Origin: Isochrysis galbana
Lineage: Eukaryota > Haptophyta > Isochrysidales > Isochrysidaceae
Length of the DNA: 64,000 nucleotides
Assembly (NCBI GenBank): GCA_018136815.1
Contig: CM030942.1
Location: forward strand, 1,055,797 to 1,119,796
Direction of reading: 5' to 3'
Shown here: one piece after another, positions 32,246-42,350 of the stretch
Layout: each line of letters begins with the position of its first letter
How positions within the stretch are numbered: position 1 is the stretch's first letter
Program-made: the position numbers and the translations under genes
The notes under the pieces: model-generated
Told to the model about the DNA's origin: nothing
The model's database searches: none
Seen by the model: the letters and a program-made list of their open reading frames with translations, nothing else

Positions 32246-33523
32246 TCATCTTGAGCCAGACGTCGGTGCTTGTACGGTGGCAACAGCTGCAGCTCGTTTT
32301 GCATTCATTTTGTGCAGCTTCTTCAGATTTCTAACGCGATCATCAAAGCATCCGAGCCGGGTGGTATAGCACGAGCTCTTCTCCGGTCTCACGGGGCCGT
32401 TGTTGTATATCAGATCGAACCCTCCGACGCTCTCCTCAAGGGCGCCACCTAGCTTGTTCTCGACGTCGATGATCGTATACAGGTCGTCCAGCAAACCGAA
32501 TTTGAGCTCATAATCCGTCGGGGTGTCTGCAGTTAGAGACGGCGAGGAATTGATCTCGATCAGCCATGGTTTGAGCGCATCATCGATCATGATGTCGTAG
32601 CCGTACATCTCAAACGCGTGCTTATCATTGATCATCACTTTCTGCACGGATATCAACGAGTTGATGATCAACTCCTGCATCTCAAAGAAGAGCCTATCAG
32701 TGACTTGGACCCCAAACTTTCCTATGAGGTACAGCTTTAGCTGGCGAAGAGCCCATTTGCATCCGGCGCCTGCATCATAGCCTGGAGCGGTTTTCTGCAC
32801 CGCCACATTGGTCAGGTGCATGTATGACTCGGAGAGGTTCTTCGTGTTGGAAGAGTAGCGGAAGCCTGTGAAGCGTGCAAACCCGGACCTGTACAAGTAG
32901 CAAATTAGCGGATTAAATGATGTAACCAGCGCGTAGATGCGGAGGTCGAACTTCTTGCCTCCGACGAGGAGCGGGTTCTCAATATATCGCTGCACGACAT
33001 ATGTCTCCGCCTGTGGGTTATCCGGCTTCCACCTATTGTCCTTCTTCCAATCATTGATCTGTGACAACTTGTTGAAGAGGAAAATGCCCTTGCCCTGCGC
33101 CTTTCCAATGGGCTTCATGATCCACACTGCACCAGCCTGATTCTTGAACTCCTCCACGAACAGGCCATAGTCGACAGGCAGTACGTATGTGTTCGGGAAG
33201 AAGTCATATTTGCGCGCCTCGTCGTGCCGCTCCTCCCTCTGCAATTGACGCTGCATCCTCCGCAAATTCTTGTTCATGGAGTCTTTCCGAGTGAGCTCAT
33301 AATGGTTTCGGAAGTGGTTGATGCGCTGGTGTTCCTCGAAATGCATCGAGTCCATGTTGTCCCGGATCCAGCCTACGTCCACCCAGGCTACGTCCCATTC
33401 CGTGTCAGAGTCTGTCTCCCGCCAGCCGCGTGCGCGGAACACGTCGTAGATGGTATTGCGGAACGTCGTGCGGAATCGCACGGTGCCGTGCGGCCCACGA
33501 TGGCGCTCGCCGGGAGGAGGCAT
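32246..33523 (-). CDS. TTLL9: Tubulin polyglutamylase, TTLL9-type
   Basis: This intronless frame encodes 425 aa with full TTL (ATP-grasp) architecture: WVDVGWIRDN and RINHFRNHYELTRKD (42-82), the ATP-binding block WIMKPIGKAQGKGIF (134-148), YVVQRYIENPLLVGGKKFDL R (175-195), MHLTNVAVQK (235-244) and YGYDIMIDDALKPWLIEINS SPSL (307-330). The C-terminal GGFDLIYN...LGCFDDR matches TTLL9 rather than TTLL1. These enzymes add glutamate side chains to axonemal tubulin. The gene therefore implies cilia or flagella at some life stage. The start Met agrees with the conserved block beginning near residue 14. Confidence 0.92.
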   Translation of the reverse strand: MPPPGERHRGPHGTVRFRTTFRNTIYDVFRARGWRETDSDTEWDVAWVDVGWIRDNMDSMHFEEHQRINHFRNHYELTRKDSMNKNLRRMQRQLQREERHDEARKYDFFPNTYVLPVDYGLFVEEFKNQAGAVWIMKPIGKAQGKGIFLFNKLSQINDWKKDNRWKPDNPQAETYVVQRYIENPLLVGGKKFDLRIYALVTSFNPLICYLYRSGFARFTGFRYSSNTKNLSESYMHLTNVAVQKTAPGYDAGAGCKWALRQLKLYLIGKFGVQVTDRLFFEMQELIINSLISVQKVMINDKHAFEMYGYDIMIDDALKPWLIEINSSPSLTADTPTDYELKFGLLDDLYTIIDVENKLGGALEESVGGFDLIYNNGPVRPEKSSCYTTRLGCFDDRVRNLKKLHKMNAKRAAAVATVQAPTSGSR

Positions 33524-34275
33524 GGTGTGGAAAGTCAGACAGCTGCAGCAACGCCGCCACCAGCCCCAGCAGCACGTTAGACCGACACAGGAATGCGAGA
33601 GAGGGGGGAAGGGAGGGAGGAGGGACCGAGAGAGCGAGCGAGCGGGCGCCCTTCTCGCGCTCCTCTCCGCCGTTCGTTCCGTTGTTGGTCGTCTCTGGTC
33701 TCGGAGGGACTCTCCCTCCTCTTACCTGTACGCTATAGTGTGAAGACAGTACTTTATTGTGGGTGAAGCTGGCCTGTTCTTCTTCTCCTTCTCCTTCTTT
33801 CTTCCTCTGCTTCTCTTCTTCACTTTTATCTGTGCATTTCCCCCTCCACCTCTTCTCTCTTCCTCTCTCAACATCGCCTGTACTCTGTAGTAGTATGTAC
33901 CCTCTTCACTATAAGTACAACTCTCTCTGTCGTCCACCGCAATCATTCACAGGAGGAGAACAGAGCCGAGTCGAGGCTCCGAATGATTGCTCGGAGGCTC
34001 TCTCTCTCTTCTTTTGGCGCGCAGCAGAGGTGCGGAGGTCGTCGGAGAGCCCCAGCAGCGCGACCGTCTGAGTGCCACCGTAAATCTGCTCTCACTACGG
34101 AGTAGTAGGGGGTGTACCTGCTATTTCCCCCCCACCCCACCCCCTCTTTTTCTCCCTCCTCACGGCCCCTCTAATTATGTAATCTCCTCCTCCTCTATGC
34201 TCTATCCTCTCTTCGAGTCTCCCCTCTTGCATCTTTTCTACAGCAGCGCGCACTTCCATCTTTTGCTCTTCTCGA

Positions 34276-35304
34276 GTGAGTACCTGTCGGGTCTGCGTGG
34301 AGTGCCCGATGGATTCCTCCAGCTTACGGCACGCCCTCGTCGAGTGGAGAGGCCACGCAGCGGTGCGCGCGGCAAGCGCGTGGTTCAGGCTCCACAGCGG
34401 CTTCTTCCGCCTCCGCATCGCCTGCCTTCGCCGCACGCAACGCGCTGGGCCTGCCATGCTCGACCAGCGGAGGCGGTGGTTTGCGGCTTGGAGCTCATGG
34501 TGCAAGAATGGGCGGAGGCTCCGCCAGCGACTCTCGTGGGAGGAGACTTGCGCCTCGCGCAGAGAGGCGTGGGCTGGTTGGCTACAGCCAACTCCGCTTG
34601 GCATCCACACATCCTCTCCAGCTGCGAGAGCAAATATGGTGCAGCGAAGCGCAGTTGAGGACCAGGAGGCGCGGCGGGAGGAGCTCATGTGGCAACGCCC
34701 TACGTCGCACGCATGCTGGGGGAGCTTCTTGCTCATGCGATCTCGGACACATGCGCTCATGAAGCGTCGCCTCGTTGAGGAGACGCGCGTCACAGCTTTT
34801 TATACTTTTTGCGCTGCTAGGCAGAAAAGAGCTGCCATCGGGCAATGGAAGCGGGTGTGCAGCACTTACCGGCATATGATTTTATTGCAGCTCTTTTTCA
34901 CCGTGGGTGCCCTCGTCATGGCAATACGTTACTGGTACGACAATGTGGCGCATATCCTGCGCATGAAATGTGCGCGGCGCGCCCATCTGAGTCAGCGTCT
35001 GCGGCAATGGACACATCATGCGACAATCCGCAAGATGGTCCGGTGGGCACCTCTACCTCATGAAGAGGAGCTGCGGCGCAGCTTGGAGTTGTCGCCCGTC
35101 ACACCAGCTCTAGCCGAGATCAGAGACGGGGCAGACACAAGCGGAGATGTCGCATACCGAGATCAACAGTGCCGATCCAATCGGCACGATGAGATCATTT
35201 TCTCATGTCTTACTTTCGAACGGCAACGTATCCAAGCAAGAGTGATCCGGACACCTCCTCCAATTAACAACTTACGAGTTCAAGGTAACTCTAGAGGCGA
35301 GTGA
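34276..35304 (+). CDS. Trp/Arg-rich helical protein, possibly SFI1-like
   Basis: The open frame runs 342 aa; an internal Met at 34309 is an equally good start. Residues 18-120 are built of basic helices with spaced aromatic residues (ALVEWRGHAAVRAASAWF, WFAAWSSWCKNGRRLRQRL). The same style recurs at 180-260 (AFYTFCAARQKRAAIGQWKR and LSQRLRQWTHHA). This spacing recalls the centrin-binding repeats of SFI1, but the match is loose. One hydrophobic segment (MILLQLFFTVGALVMAI) could be a membrane helix. The C-terminus looks unstructured. Function is not assigned. Upstream is a pyrimidine-rich leader. Confidence 0.4.
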   Translation: MSTCRVCVECPMDSSSLRHALVEWRGHAAVRAASAWFRLHSGFFRLRIACLRRTQRAGPAMLDQRRRWFAAWSSWCKNGRRLRQRLSWEETCASRREAWAGWLQPTPLGIHTSSPAARANMVQRSAVEDQEARREELMWQRPTSHACWGSFLLMRSRTHALMKRRLVEETRVTAFYTFCAARQKRAAIGQWKRVCSTYRHMILLQLFFTVGALVMAIRYWYDNVAHILRMKCARRAHLSQRLRQWTHHATIRKMVRWAPLPHEEELRRSLELSPVTPALAEIRDGADTSGDVAYRDQQCRSNRHDEIIFSCLTFERQRIQARVIRTPPPINNLRVQGNSRGE

Positions 35305-35612
35305 GAGATGCATCCCATTCACGCACTTGATGTTGGCGATCTGCGCTTGAAGCTCTTATGGCAAGCATCGGAGTGTATCATCATGGGGTGTGAACCGTTG
35401 TGTAGACATGCTGTAATAGGAGCGAGTGAGTTGAGAGTTGGAGTGATAGTGGCTGTCTTTATCTCTTAAGCGGTGAAGCACCTTGGGAGGTGCTGCATGT
35501 CGCAGTTGCCTCGACGACGGGGTGTGTTTACAATACATGGAACGTCCATTTACCGTGTAATATATGGAGCTCAGAGCACTCAACACTCAACTATCGCGAA
35601 GCACCTTCAAAG

Positions 35613-36383
35613 TGCTTGCCCCGCTGCTAACTGCTAAGAAGCAAACTTCACAATATTCTTACTTACCGCACTCGCGGCGCATGGAACCACTACCTACACG
35701 TAGCATACTTTCTACTTCTACACCCCCACTCCCCCGGCCCTTCCCCTTCCCCCCCCGCCATCAGGCGGCTCCTCCCGTGCACTACTATAGTTATATAGTT
35801 AGTACTAGGTGCTAGGTGATCGGGGTGAAGGGTTTAGATATGGTCCGGTGGCCCGCGCCCCACCCCGGTGATCCGTTCCTCTCCCTCTTCCTCCTATGCC
35901 TACCGGCCGGGCTGGCGGCGGCCTCAGTCCTGACTTCCGACTTACGACTTATCCTATAAACAGAAACAGCAGTAAACAGGTGCGGGACTTACCACTTACC
36001 TGTTTTTCGGTGGTCGGAGCTCTCGCTCCGCCCACCCCCCTCTCCGCGCTCGCACTCCTCTCCTGCGGCACGCGCGATGGCGCGTGTGACTGAGTGAGTG
36101 GAGTGGCTGTGGCTGTGGCTGGGGCTTGTGATGTAGATGTAGAGAATTGTTGAGTTGTTGAGGCATGGGATGGGGCCCTCCAAGGGCGACCGTGCTCAAG
36201 GAGGGCTGAGCACAGGGAGCACTGACTGGGGCTGGAGGGAGGCATGGCACCTGCGGGGACACCGCTCACACGAGCATGGGGCGATGGCGGTCGAGAGAGC
36301 TCGCCCAGAGTCCCTGGCCCTGGGAGTGCGGCCATGGGCGATGGGCGCGACTCTCGGGAACTCTGGGACAAGCGAAAACGCGG
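35613..36383 (-). mobile_element. Hairpin retroposon copy, long, 5' end not intact
   Basis: The 35660-36090 part matches 22245-22600 (CTTACCGCACTCGCGGCG, GGTGAAGGGTTTAGATATGG TCCGG, CAGGTGCGGGACTTA, GGAGCTCTCGCTCCGCCCAC). A possible 15-base duplication GAAGCACCTTC(A/C)AAG flanks it at 35598-35612 and 36384-36398 with one mismatch. No hairpin is seen at its right end. Confidence 0.6.
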
Positions 36384-36398
36384 GAAGCACCTTCCAAG

Positions 36399-37290
36399 AA
36401 TTTTTATAGTGCTAGTATTAGTAGTTATATTTACTGTTGACAGCTTTTGCAAGTGGAAGTGGTAAGAGCTAAGAGCTATCAATTGCCAATTCCAATTGCC
36501 AATTGCAATTGCAATTGCGCAGAGTGCCAAACGCCATCAAAAGCGGTTGCACTGTTGAGCCATCCTTGCGTCAAGGTTTGTCAGGATCTCCCGACGTAGG
36601 GTAGTAGTATAGCAGGTCTAGCCGGCTTTTTCAAGAAAAACAAGTACTAGTACTAGTAGTACATTTATTTAATGCGTTCGAGCCGTCCAATTTTTATTTT
36701 ATTTGTAGTCCAATTTTTTTGCCCATGGGTCGCTCAGAAATCAAGGAATACGCTTAGCACATAGGTGAGTAGAAGCACCCAGCGAGACGTCCTCGTCTAG
36801 AACTCGCCCCCGCATACCTGCGGGTGTTGCCAGGTGCTGCGCCGGCGATGCCACGCGGCTGGTACCACTCATGCTTAGGAGATATCCACGAATTCATACT
36901 CACACGAGGCACGTCCGAAGAGCCTTGCGCATGTGCCCCTGACGTGTAAGCCAAGGGCTTGAACACTGAGATTCGATGGGAATGAATGGTCATGCGCGTA
37001 TCAACAACGTTGGGATATGAGCGGTGCACACAAACTCCAGCTTTGAAGCGATGCGTACAAAGACAGAGCGAGGCGCCGCTCGTGCGATCTTGATCAATTT
37101 TTTCTCTCCTCGTGAATTGCGCTTCGATGTCCGGAAAGGTCCGAGCACGACATTAAGTGCTCAAGGGGTGGGACAATCAACTCCTGCAACTCACGGCCGG
37201 GCAGCTCCATCTCACGAAAGTTTCCTCTTGTTGGTTGACCAGTGCAAGAGGAGCAGTTGCACCTTGTTGACCTGCCCGAGTAGGGCCTTT
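36399..37290. other. Intergenic, no gene seen
   Basis: The region holds an AATTGC/CAATTG-rich short repeat (36478-36518) and AT-richer spacer. The minus frame at 36754-37029 has no family signature. Confidence 0.5.
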
Positions 37291-38316
37291 CTATACTGCA
37301 ACTGTGGGCGTGGCATCCGGGGGCATGTCGGCCTGGACATCGGCGGTGATGGTAGCCTCTGCAGTGACAGCGGGATCCGTAGTGGCCTCGACGGTGGCCT
37401 CGGCGGTGGCCTCCGCGGTACCCTCGGTAGCAGCCTCCGAGATAGCCATGGCAGTGGCCTCGGGAGCGTTGTTGGCGGCGACGGCCGTGGCGTCAGCAAT
37501 TTGCACCGTAGCGACGGCGATGGGGGCGGCAACGGAATTTTCCGCCATCGCCCGCTTCTCTGCGACACTGACATAGTAGCTCTTGCGCTTGCCAGTCATG
37601 ATCTGGTAGTGTTGGTCAACCCCTGCACCTGAACGGCCGGTACCAAGTTTCTGAGCTATCTCGTCCCAGTTGATGTCGGTCAAATCTCCGACTAGACCAC
37701 GCAGGCGTTCCTCTTCGTCTGCCGTCCACCGAGCCACTTTGCCCTTACTCCGACGGTCGCGCTTCGCCGGCTTTGCAGGTGCAGGTGCTCCGATGCTTGT
37801 GACTGCAACCGGCATGCCAGCAACGGCGACCGCATCGGCGTTGGTGATGGCTTCCGCCGCAACAATCACCCTGTCGGTGTGCGCCGCCTTGCCATTGCGC
37901 CGCCGCTTCCCGCTTAGAATCTGCCAGTGCTGGTCCACCCCGGCGGGTGATCTGTGCGAGCCCAGCTCCGTCGCCACCTTTGCCCAGTCCTTGGTTCCGT
38001 GCTCCTGGACGAGAGTGCGAAGCTTGACCTCCTCCTCCTCGGACCACCTTGGCACCTTGACACCGGGGGTGCGCCGCTTTTTCTTCGGCCGAGGCTGGTC
38101 GGGATCGACCAGCGGACTGACGGCGACGACAATCGGCTGCGCCGCTACCTCTGCTTCTGCAGTGGGCGGCTCTGGCAGTGGGAGCAGCGACGAGTCGAAT
38201 CCCACGATTGGCATCGCGGTCACAGTGGTGAGCTCCGGCGGCGGCTCATCGATGGGCGGTTCGGGCGGCGGCGGTGGCGCCTCGAGCTCCGGCTCCCTCT
38301 CCTCGTCCTTCATCAT
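37291..38316 (-). CDS. Two-repeat Myb/SANT DNA-binding protein
   Basis: This intronless frame encodes 341 aa. Residues 78-82 form a basic PKKKRR nuclear signal. Myb repeat 1 (89-140) carries the aromatic triad W91, W111 and W131; repeat 2 (196-245) carries W197, W217 and Y237. Both end in the same SxxGVDQHxQIxxGKR pattern, so they arose by internal duplication, and they are separated by an Ala-rich linker of about 55 residues rather than being adjacent as in plant R2R3 Mybs. The N-terminus is acidic and Pro-rich, and the C-terminus is an Ala/Thr/Glu repeat (AEAT units). It probably acts as a transcription or chromatin factor. Target unknown. Confidence 0.75.
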   Translation of the reverse strand: MMKDEEREPELEAPPPPPEPPIDEPPPELTTVTAMPIVGFDSSLLPLPEPPTAEAEVAAQPIVVAVSPLVDPDQPRPKKKRRTPGVKVPRWSEEEEVKLRTLVQEHGTKDWAKVATELGSHRSPAGVDQHWQILSGKRRRNGKAAHTDRVIVAAEAITNADAVAVAGMPVAVTSIGAPAPAKPAKRDRRSKGKVARWTADEEERLRGLVGDLTDINWDEIAQKLGTGRSGAGVDQHYQIMTGKRKSYYVSVAEKRAMAENSVAAPIAVATVQIADATAVAANNAPEATAMAISEAATEGTAEATAEATVEATTDPAVTAEATITADVQADMPPDATPTVAV

Positions 38317-38510
38317 CTGCGCGTGCGACGCAGACCCCCGCCAGCCGGCCGGCCTGCCTCTTCTCTCTCCCTCTCTTTCTTCCCCTGCCCACCCACCCCT
38401 CTCTCGCTGGTCGAGGAGCTACCGATGCAGGCCGAGGAGAGAGGCCCCTCTCTACGCTTAACAAAGTGATGCCTCTACTTTGTACTTTTACTCTTCTACC
38501 GGTGCGCCTC

Positions 38511-38514
<4 letters not shown>

Positions 38515-38547
<33 letters not shown>

Positions 38548-39095
38548 CTCTCCCCTCCCCCTTTCCCCTCCCCCCTCCTCCCTCTTTCCCCCCCGCGCCG
38601 CCACCTGCCGCCCCCCGCCCCCCTCCCCTCCCCTCTTCCCCTCTTCCCCTCGCCCGCCTCCCCCCCTCCCCCACCTTCCCCCCCCCCCCCGCGCAGAGCA
38701 CAAAGAGTCAAATCCTTACCCCCCCGCCCCCCCCGCCCCCCCCTCCCCCCCGCGCGCGGCTCTTCGGACTCGTGGTGTTCTCTCTACCCGCCCCCCCCCC
38801 CGCCGCCGCCGCCGCCCGCCCCCCTTCCTTTACTGCGAGGGAGCGAGATGATTTGAACACGGCGGTGTGGCGAGAGAGGAGGGGGTGGGCGCGCGGCCGG
38901 GGGGGGGGAGGGAGAGAGGAGGGAGGGGGGAGGAGAGGGGGAGGGGGCAGTGATGAGAAGGGCCCCGCAGACGAACGCGGGGGGGGGGGGGGGGGGGCGG
39001 GGGGGGGGGGGGGGGGGCGGGAGGAGAGGATTACCTGCCTCAAGGGCGCGGGGGGGGGGGGGGGGGAGGGACCGTTGCGGGGGGGGGGGGGGGGC
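38515..39095. repeat. Long polypyrimidine tract followed by polypurine tract
   Basis: The plus strand is almost pure C/T from 38515 to 38835 (CT microsatellite, then C runs of 7-13), then switches to G/A-rich sequence with G runs of 10-19 from 38980 to 39095. The two halves can pair as a giant hairpin and contain many G4-type runs. The long Pro- or Gly-rich frames here are artefacts of composition. Confidence 0.85.
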
Positions 39096-39261
39096 GTGGA
39101 TGGCCAAAAATACAATACTCGAAGAGGAGGGGAGCGGCCTCGCCCTCCTCTCTCCACCCAGTCGCCCTCCTCTCTCCACCCAGTCGCCCTCCTCCCTGGC
39201 GCCTCATCCATGCCCATGCCTCATCACCCATCACTACATCACTACGTTTCGCTACATTCTG

Positions 39262-39370
39262 ATTCTGAAAAAAACTTTATAATATGCCTGCCGCGCATGC
39301 GGCTCTGGACTCGCTGCTTTCACGCAAGCGTTCTACACCCCCACTCCCCCAGCCCTTTCCCTTTCCCTAG
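39262..39370 (-). mobile_element. 3' fragment of hairpin retroposon
   Basis: On minus this ends GCGCGGCAGGCATATTATAA AG followed by T-run. The shared block is TTCTACACCCCCACTCCCCC (plus). It abuts the short MITE at 39371. Confidence 0.55.
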
Positions 39371-39434
39371 GGCGGTCAAACAGGGGCTTTTTAACTATTA
39401 GTAAGGGTTGGGCTGCTTTTTTGACCGTGGCGCG
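39371..39434 (+). mobile_element. Very short MITE with GGGCGGTCAAA-type ends
   Basis: It runs from AGGGCGGTCAAACAGG to TTTTTTGACCGTGG. It matches the copy at 14783-14860 in reverse and the copy at 59597-59662. Confidence 0.55.
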
Positions 39435-39439
39435 TAAGG

Positions 39440-39790
39440 CTGTGAATATAGTAGCTTGGTACTATATTACCAAGGCTACCAACCCCGTACTGGAGCTACT
39501 ACTATGTAACATAGTAGCACTCGAGCACTACGCACTACTACTATGTAACATAGTAGCAGTTTTGGCCTACTACCAGTACTAAGGGTAGTAGTAGTAGCGG
39601 AGGTCGGCGGAGCTCTGTCTCTGTCTCTGTCGTAGTCGTACGTATAGATCGGCGGCGTGTGGCGTGTGTGTAATCTGCAATCTGCAGCACAAATTATAGG
39701 TGTATATTTTTTACATACACATAGCGTGCGCTGGTTACTATGAAAATGTCGATATGATATATAATTCATAATTCTACACCACACAATCAC
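39440..39790. repeat. Short palindromic TACTATGTAACATAGTA-type repeats
   Basis: CTACTATGTAACATAGTAGC occurs at about 39500 and 39540, with GGTACTATATTA nearby. Related ACTACTAGGTAACATAGTAC and GTACTATATTAACTACAGTA lie at 40187-40260, on the other side of a 300-base pyrimidine tract (39837-40135). Confidence 0.55.
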
Positions 39791-40261
39791 ACGCCGTCAC
39801 ATCTCGTACATACACACTTAGACATTTTGAGATAGGCCTCGCTCCCACCGCCGCTCTCCCTCTCCCTCGCCCTCGCCCTCTCCCTCTCCCTCCCTCTCCC
39901 TCTCCCTCTCTCTCGCTCCCCGCGGCTCGCGCTCCGCTCTCTTTCCCTCCTCCCCTCTCTCTTGCTCTCGCTCTCGCTGCGCGCTCTCGCTCTCGCTCTC
40001 GCTCCCACCGCCGCTCTCCCTCTCCCTCCCTCTCCCTCGCCCTCGCCCTCGCGCCCTCGCCCTCTCCCTCTCCATCGCCCTCTCCCTCTCCCTCTCTCTC
40101 GCTCCCCCTCTCGCTCCCCCTCTCCCCCGCGCTCACGCCACCCACCACAGAGCCACTTGCCAAAAGGCCCCCCGGTATACCTTTGTTTGGTACTATATTA
40201 ACTACAGTACTATAGTACCAAAGAGCCCGAAATGCACTACTACTAGGTAACATAGTACCAA

Positions 40262-40531
40262 ATGCTCCACCGCCTCGACCTCGTGCTCGAGCGTCTCCGT
40301 TGGGCCGGCCTCACGTGCAAGGCGTCCAAATGTGTCCTCTTTGCTATTAAGAGAGAGTACCTGGGCCACGTCGTTTCCCGCCGCGGCCTAGAAATGGACC
40401 CCAAGAAGATCGAGGTCGTACGTGCCATCAACCTGCGCGACATCAACTCCCTCGAGAAAGTCCGCTCGTTCCTCGGTCTATGCTCGTACTACCGTCGTTT
40501 TATCAAAAGCTTTTCGCATCTCGCCGCCCCA
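40262..40531 (+). pseudogene. Ty3/gypsy reverse transcriptase fragment
   Basis: The frame encodes RLDLVLERLRWAGLTCKASK C, then YLGHVVSRRGLEMDPKKIE and VRSFLGLCSYYRRFIKSFSH LAAP. These are the thumb and post-RT blocks of Ty3/gypsy polymerases. The catalytic YxDD and everything upstream are missing. It is cut at SHLAAP by the LINE that starts at 40532. Confidence 0.85.
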
Positions 40532-40554
40532 ACTATCGTTAAAACGATAGGGTC

Positions 40555-42087
40555 ATGGAGCGCGCGCCGCCGCCCGCTCTCGCTGCCGCTGCCCTCGCCA
40601 TGATGGACGAAGAGCACACGGACACGCCGCTGTCGCCGAAGCGACCGCGCCAGGACGACCCCCCCAGTCAGGTGGGCACAGGAGCCGGCGGGCCGCGCCC
40701 GCGCACCACCGAGAACGAGGAGAGCACGACCAGCATGCTTGTTGTCAGCATGCAGCACACACAAGCCACATCCCACAGCCACACCAGACACATCACCCCA
40801 GTGGGACGCTCCATCAGGGAAGGCCTCCGGGCCTGGACCCTACACAGCCGCGGTACCGCCCTCGCGCTCCGGCGTGAGGTGCCGGCCCGGCACCAATACA
40901 TTCAGAACCCCAAGGGGGGCATTACGTACCAAAACAGGGGGCCCAACATGGAACAGATGTGGACCCACTGGAGAGGGGCCAAGGACAGCACAGGAGAGGG
41001 AACGACGGGGAAGCTCCCCAACGTAGCGGACGGGCCGGAGGCCAGACGCGTCTCAGACGCACAGTCGACGGTCACAACACTGGCCAAAGAGGCCCAGCAC
41101 AACAAACACCAGCACAAACAAGAGCCAACACAAAACACCCAACACACACAACCCTTGAAAAAGGGCGACACCGACTCGGACCCAACAATTCTCATGGACC
41201 CTAACGAGACTAGACCACACATGGGACTAACCACACTCCTCACCCCGGCCACTCAGGTGGCCCTCCTCGACGAAGACCTCGAGCCCATGCCCGAGGAGGA
41301 GGCAGAGTTTCCCATTGACCAGAAGATCATCATTTCCTTCACGGCCTACGAAAAGGGCCACAAAGCCAAGGACGAAGAGACCCTCGGGGCTATCGTCGCG
41401 CATCTCAACAAGCTAGAGGGCGTTGACCTCGAGCCTGACTTCTTGTCCAAGAGCGCCTCCGGGCCATGGGAAATCCTCGTAACAGCGGACTGCGCCAATC
41501 AATTTCGCGAGAAATACAAGGACGTAGCGGATTTCCGCAAGGCGGGCATCCCGTGCCCGATAGCGGTCAAGTACCAAACGCTCGACGAGAAGACTAAGAG
41601 CCTCCCCCGAGCATCGGACAAGGCGGTAGCCGGCGCCTTTAGGGACGTCTCGGCGCATCTAGTGGTACGCAACTACAAGTTCGAGCTGAAAAGCCACATC
41701 ACCATCAGCACACTCGCCAAGGCGGTCGAAAACCACGGCTTCTACTTCATCCAAGGAAATCAAGAGCGGACGAAGATCGTTACCAAGGAAGGGATCCTCG
41801 TGACCCAAGGTAAGAAAGAAGTATACCACCTGTACGTGACCCCGAAGCAAGGTTCGTTCAACTCGTTCGACTTCCCGCGCAAAATCCTTCTCACGATCAA
41901 TGGTGCCCCGTACCCAATCGAGTACGCGGTACGTAACTGCCGCGAGCTTGGCGGCGACATCAAGGACCTGAGTATCCACGCGGGGCCCAAGGGCTGCAAA
42001 GGCTACAACAAGGGATACGCCATGGCCTTCCACCCCCCGTTGCGCATCTGTATATGCACTTCTATAGAATCCACTATGATAATATAG
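40555..42087 (+). CDS. LINE ORF1 protein (C-terminus lost by deletion)
   Basis: The frame encodes 510 aa. The start MERAPPPALAAAALAMMDEE leads to PKRPRQDDPPSQ, a basic nuclear-signal-like motif shared with the copies at 51950 and 62752. A Gln/His/Thr-rich disordered region follows (residues 80-220). Residues 250-490 form an ordered domain with alternating strands and helices (IIISFTAYEKGHKAKDEETL, PWEILVTADCANQFREKYKD, TLAKAVENHGFYFIQGNQER), ending in KGCKGYNKGYAMAFHPP. This may be an RNA-binding RRM-like domain; I cannot name a family. The last 20 residues are read-through across the deletion junction. Confidence 0.6.
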   Translation: MERAPPPALAAAALAMMDEEHTDTPLSPKRPRQDDPPSQVGTGAGGPRPRTTENEESTTSMLVVSMQHTQATSHSHTRHITPVGRSIREGLRAWTLHSRGTALALRREVPARHQYIQNPKGGITYQNRGPNMEQMWTHWRGAKDSTGEGTTGKLPNVADGPEARRVSDAQSTVTTLAKEAQHNKHQHKQEPTQNTQHTQPLKKGDTDSDPTILMDPNETRPHMGLTTLLTPATQVALLDEDLEPMPEEEAEFPIDQKIIISFTAYEKGHKAKDEETLGAIVAHLNKLEGVDLEPDFLSKSASGPWEILVTADCANQFREKYKDVADFRKAGIPCPIAVKYQTLDEKTKSLPRASDKAVAGAFRDVSAHLVVRNYKFELKSHITISTLAKAVENHGFYFIQGNQERTKIVTKEGILVTQGKKEVYHLYVTPKQGSFNSFDFPRKILLTINGAPYPIEYAVRNCRELGGDIKDLSIHAGPKGCKGYNKGYAMAFHPPLRICICTSIESTMII

Positions 42088-42350
42088 TCTACTCAGAAGA
42101 ATCGATACTCATAAGAATAATAGAGAGATACACTGTCTTGTGTAAAGCACTATTATTCGCATATGAAACCGATTCAGCGCGAACGGCTCAAGCGGGCATG
42201 GGAAGACAACCCAAAAAAAGGATAGATGTAGGCGACCTAAGACCCGTATTTCACATAAGCGACAGAGGTGGGCTCAAACCCAGCGAGGAGCTAGCCGAGC
42301 TAGCCACCAAGCTGAGGATCGCGCACGCTGTACACGAGACAGAAGAATGA
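42050..42350 (+). pseudogene. LINE ORF2 C-terminal remnant
   Basis: FYRIHYDNIVYSEESILIRI and AGMGRQPKKRIDVGDLRPVF match the end of the ORF2 at 5262-5560 (minus) at about 80 percent identity. It is fused to ORF1 by the internal deletion. Confidence 0.8.

Noticed and set aside
38480-39400. Frames of 375 and 169 codons rich in Pro and Gly
   Set aside because: Products of poly-C and poly-G runs present in all frames; no domain or codon signal.
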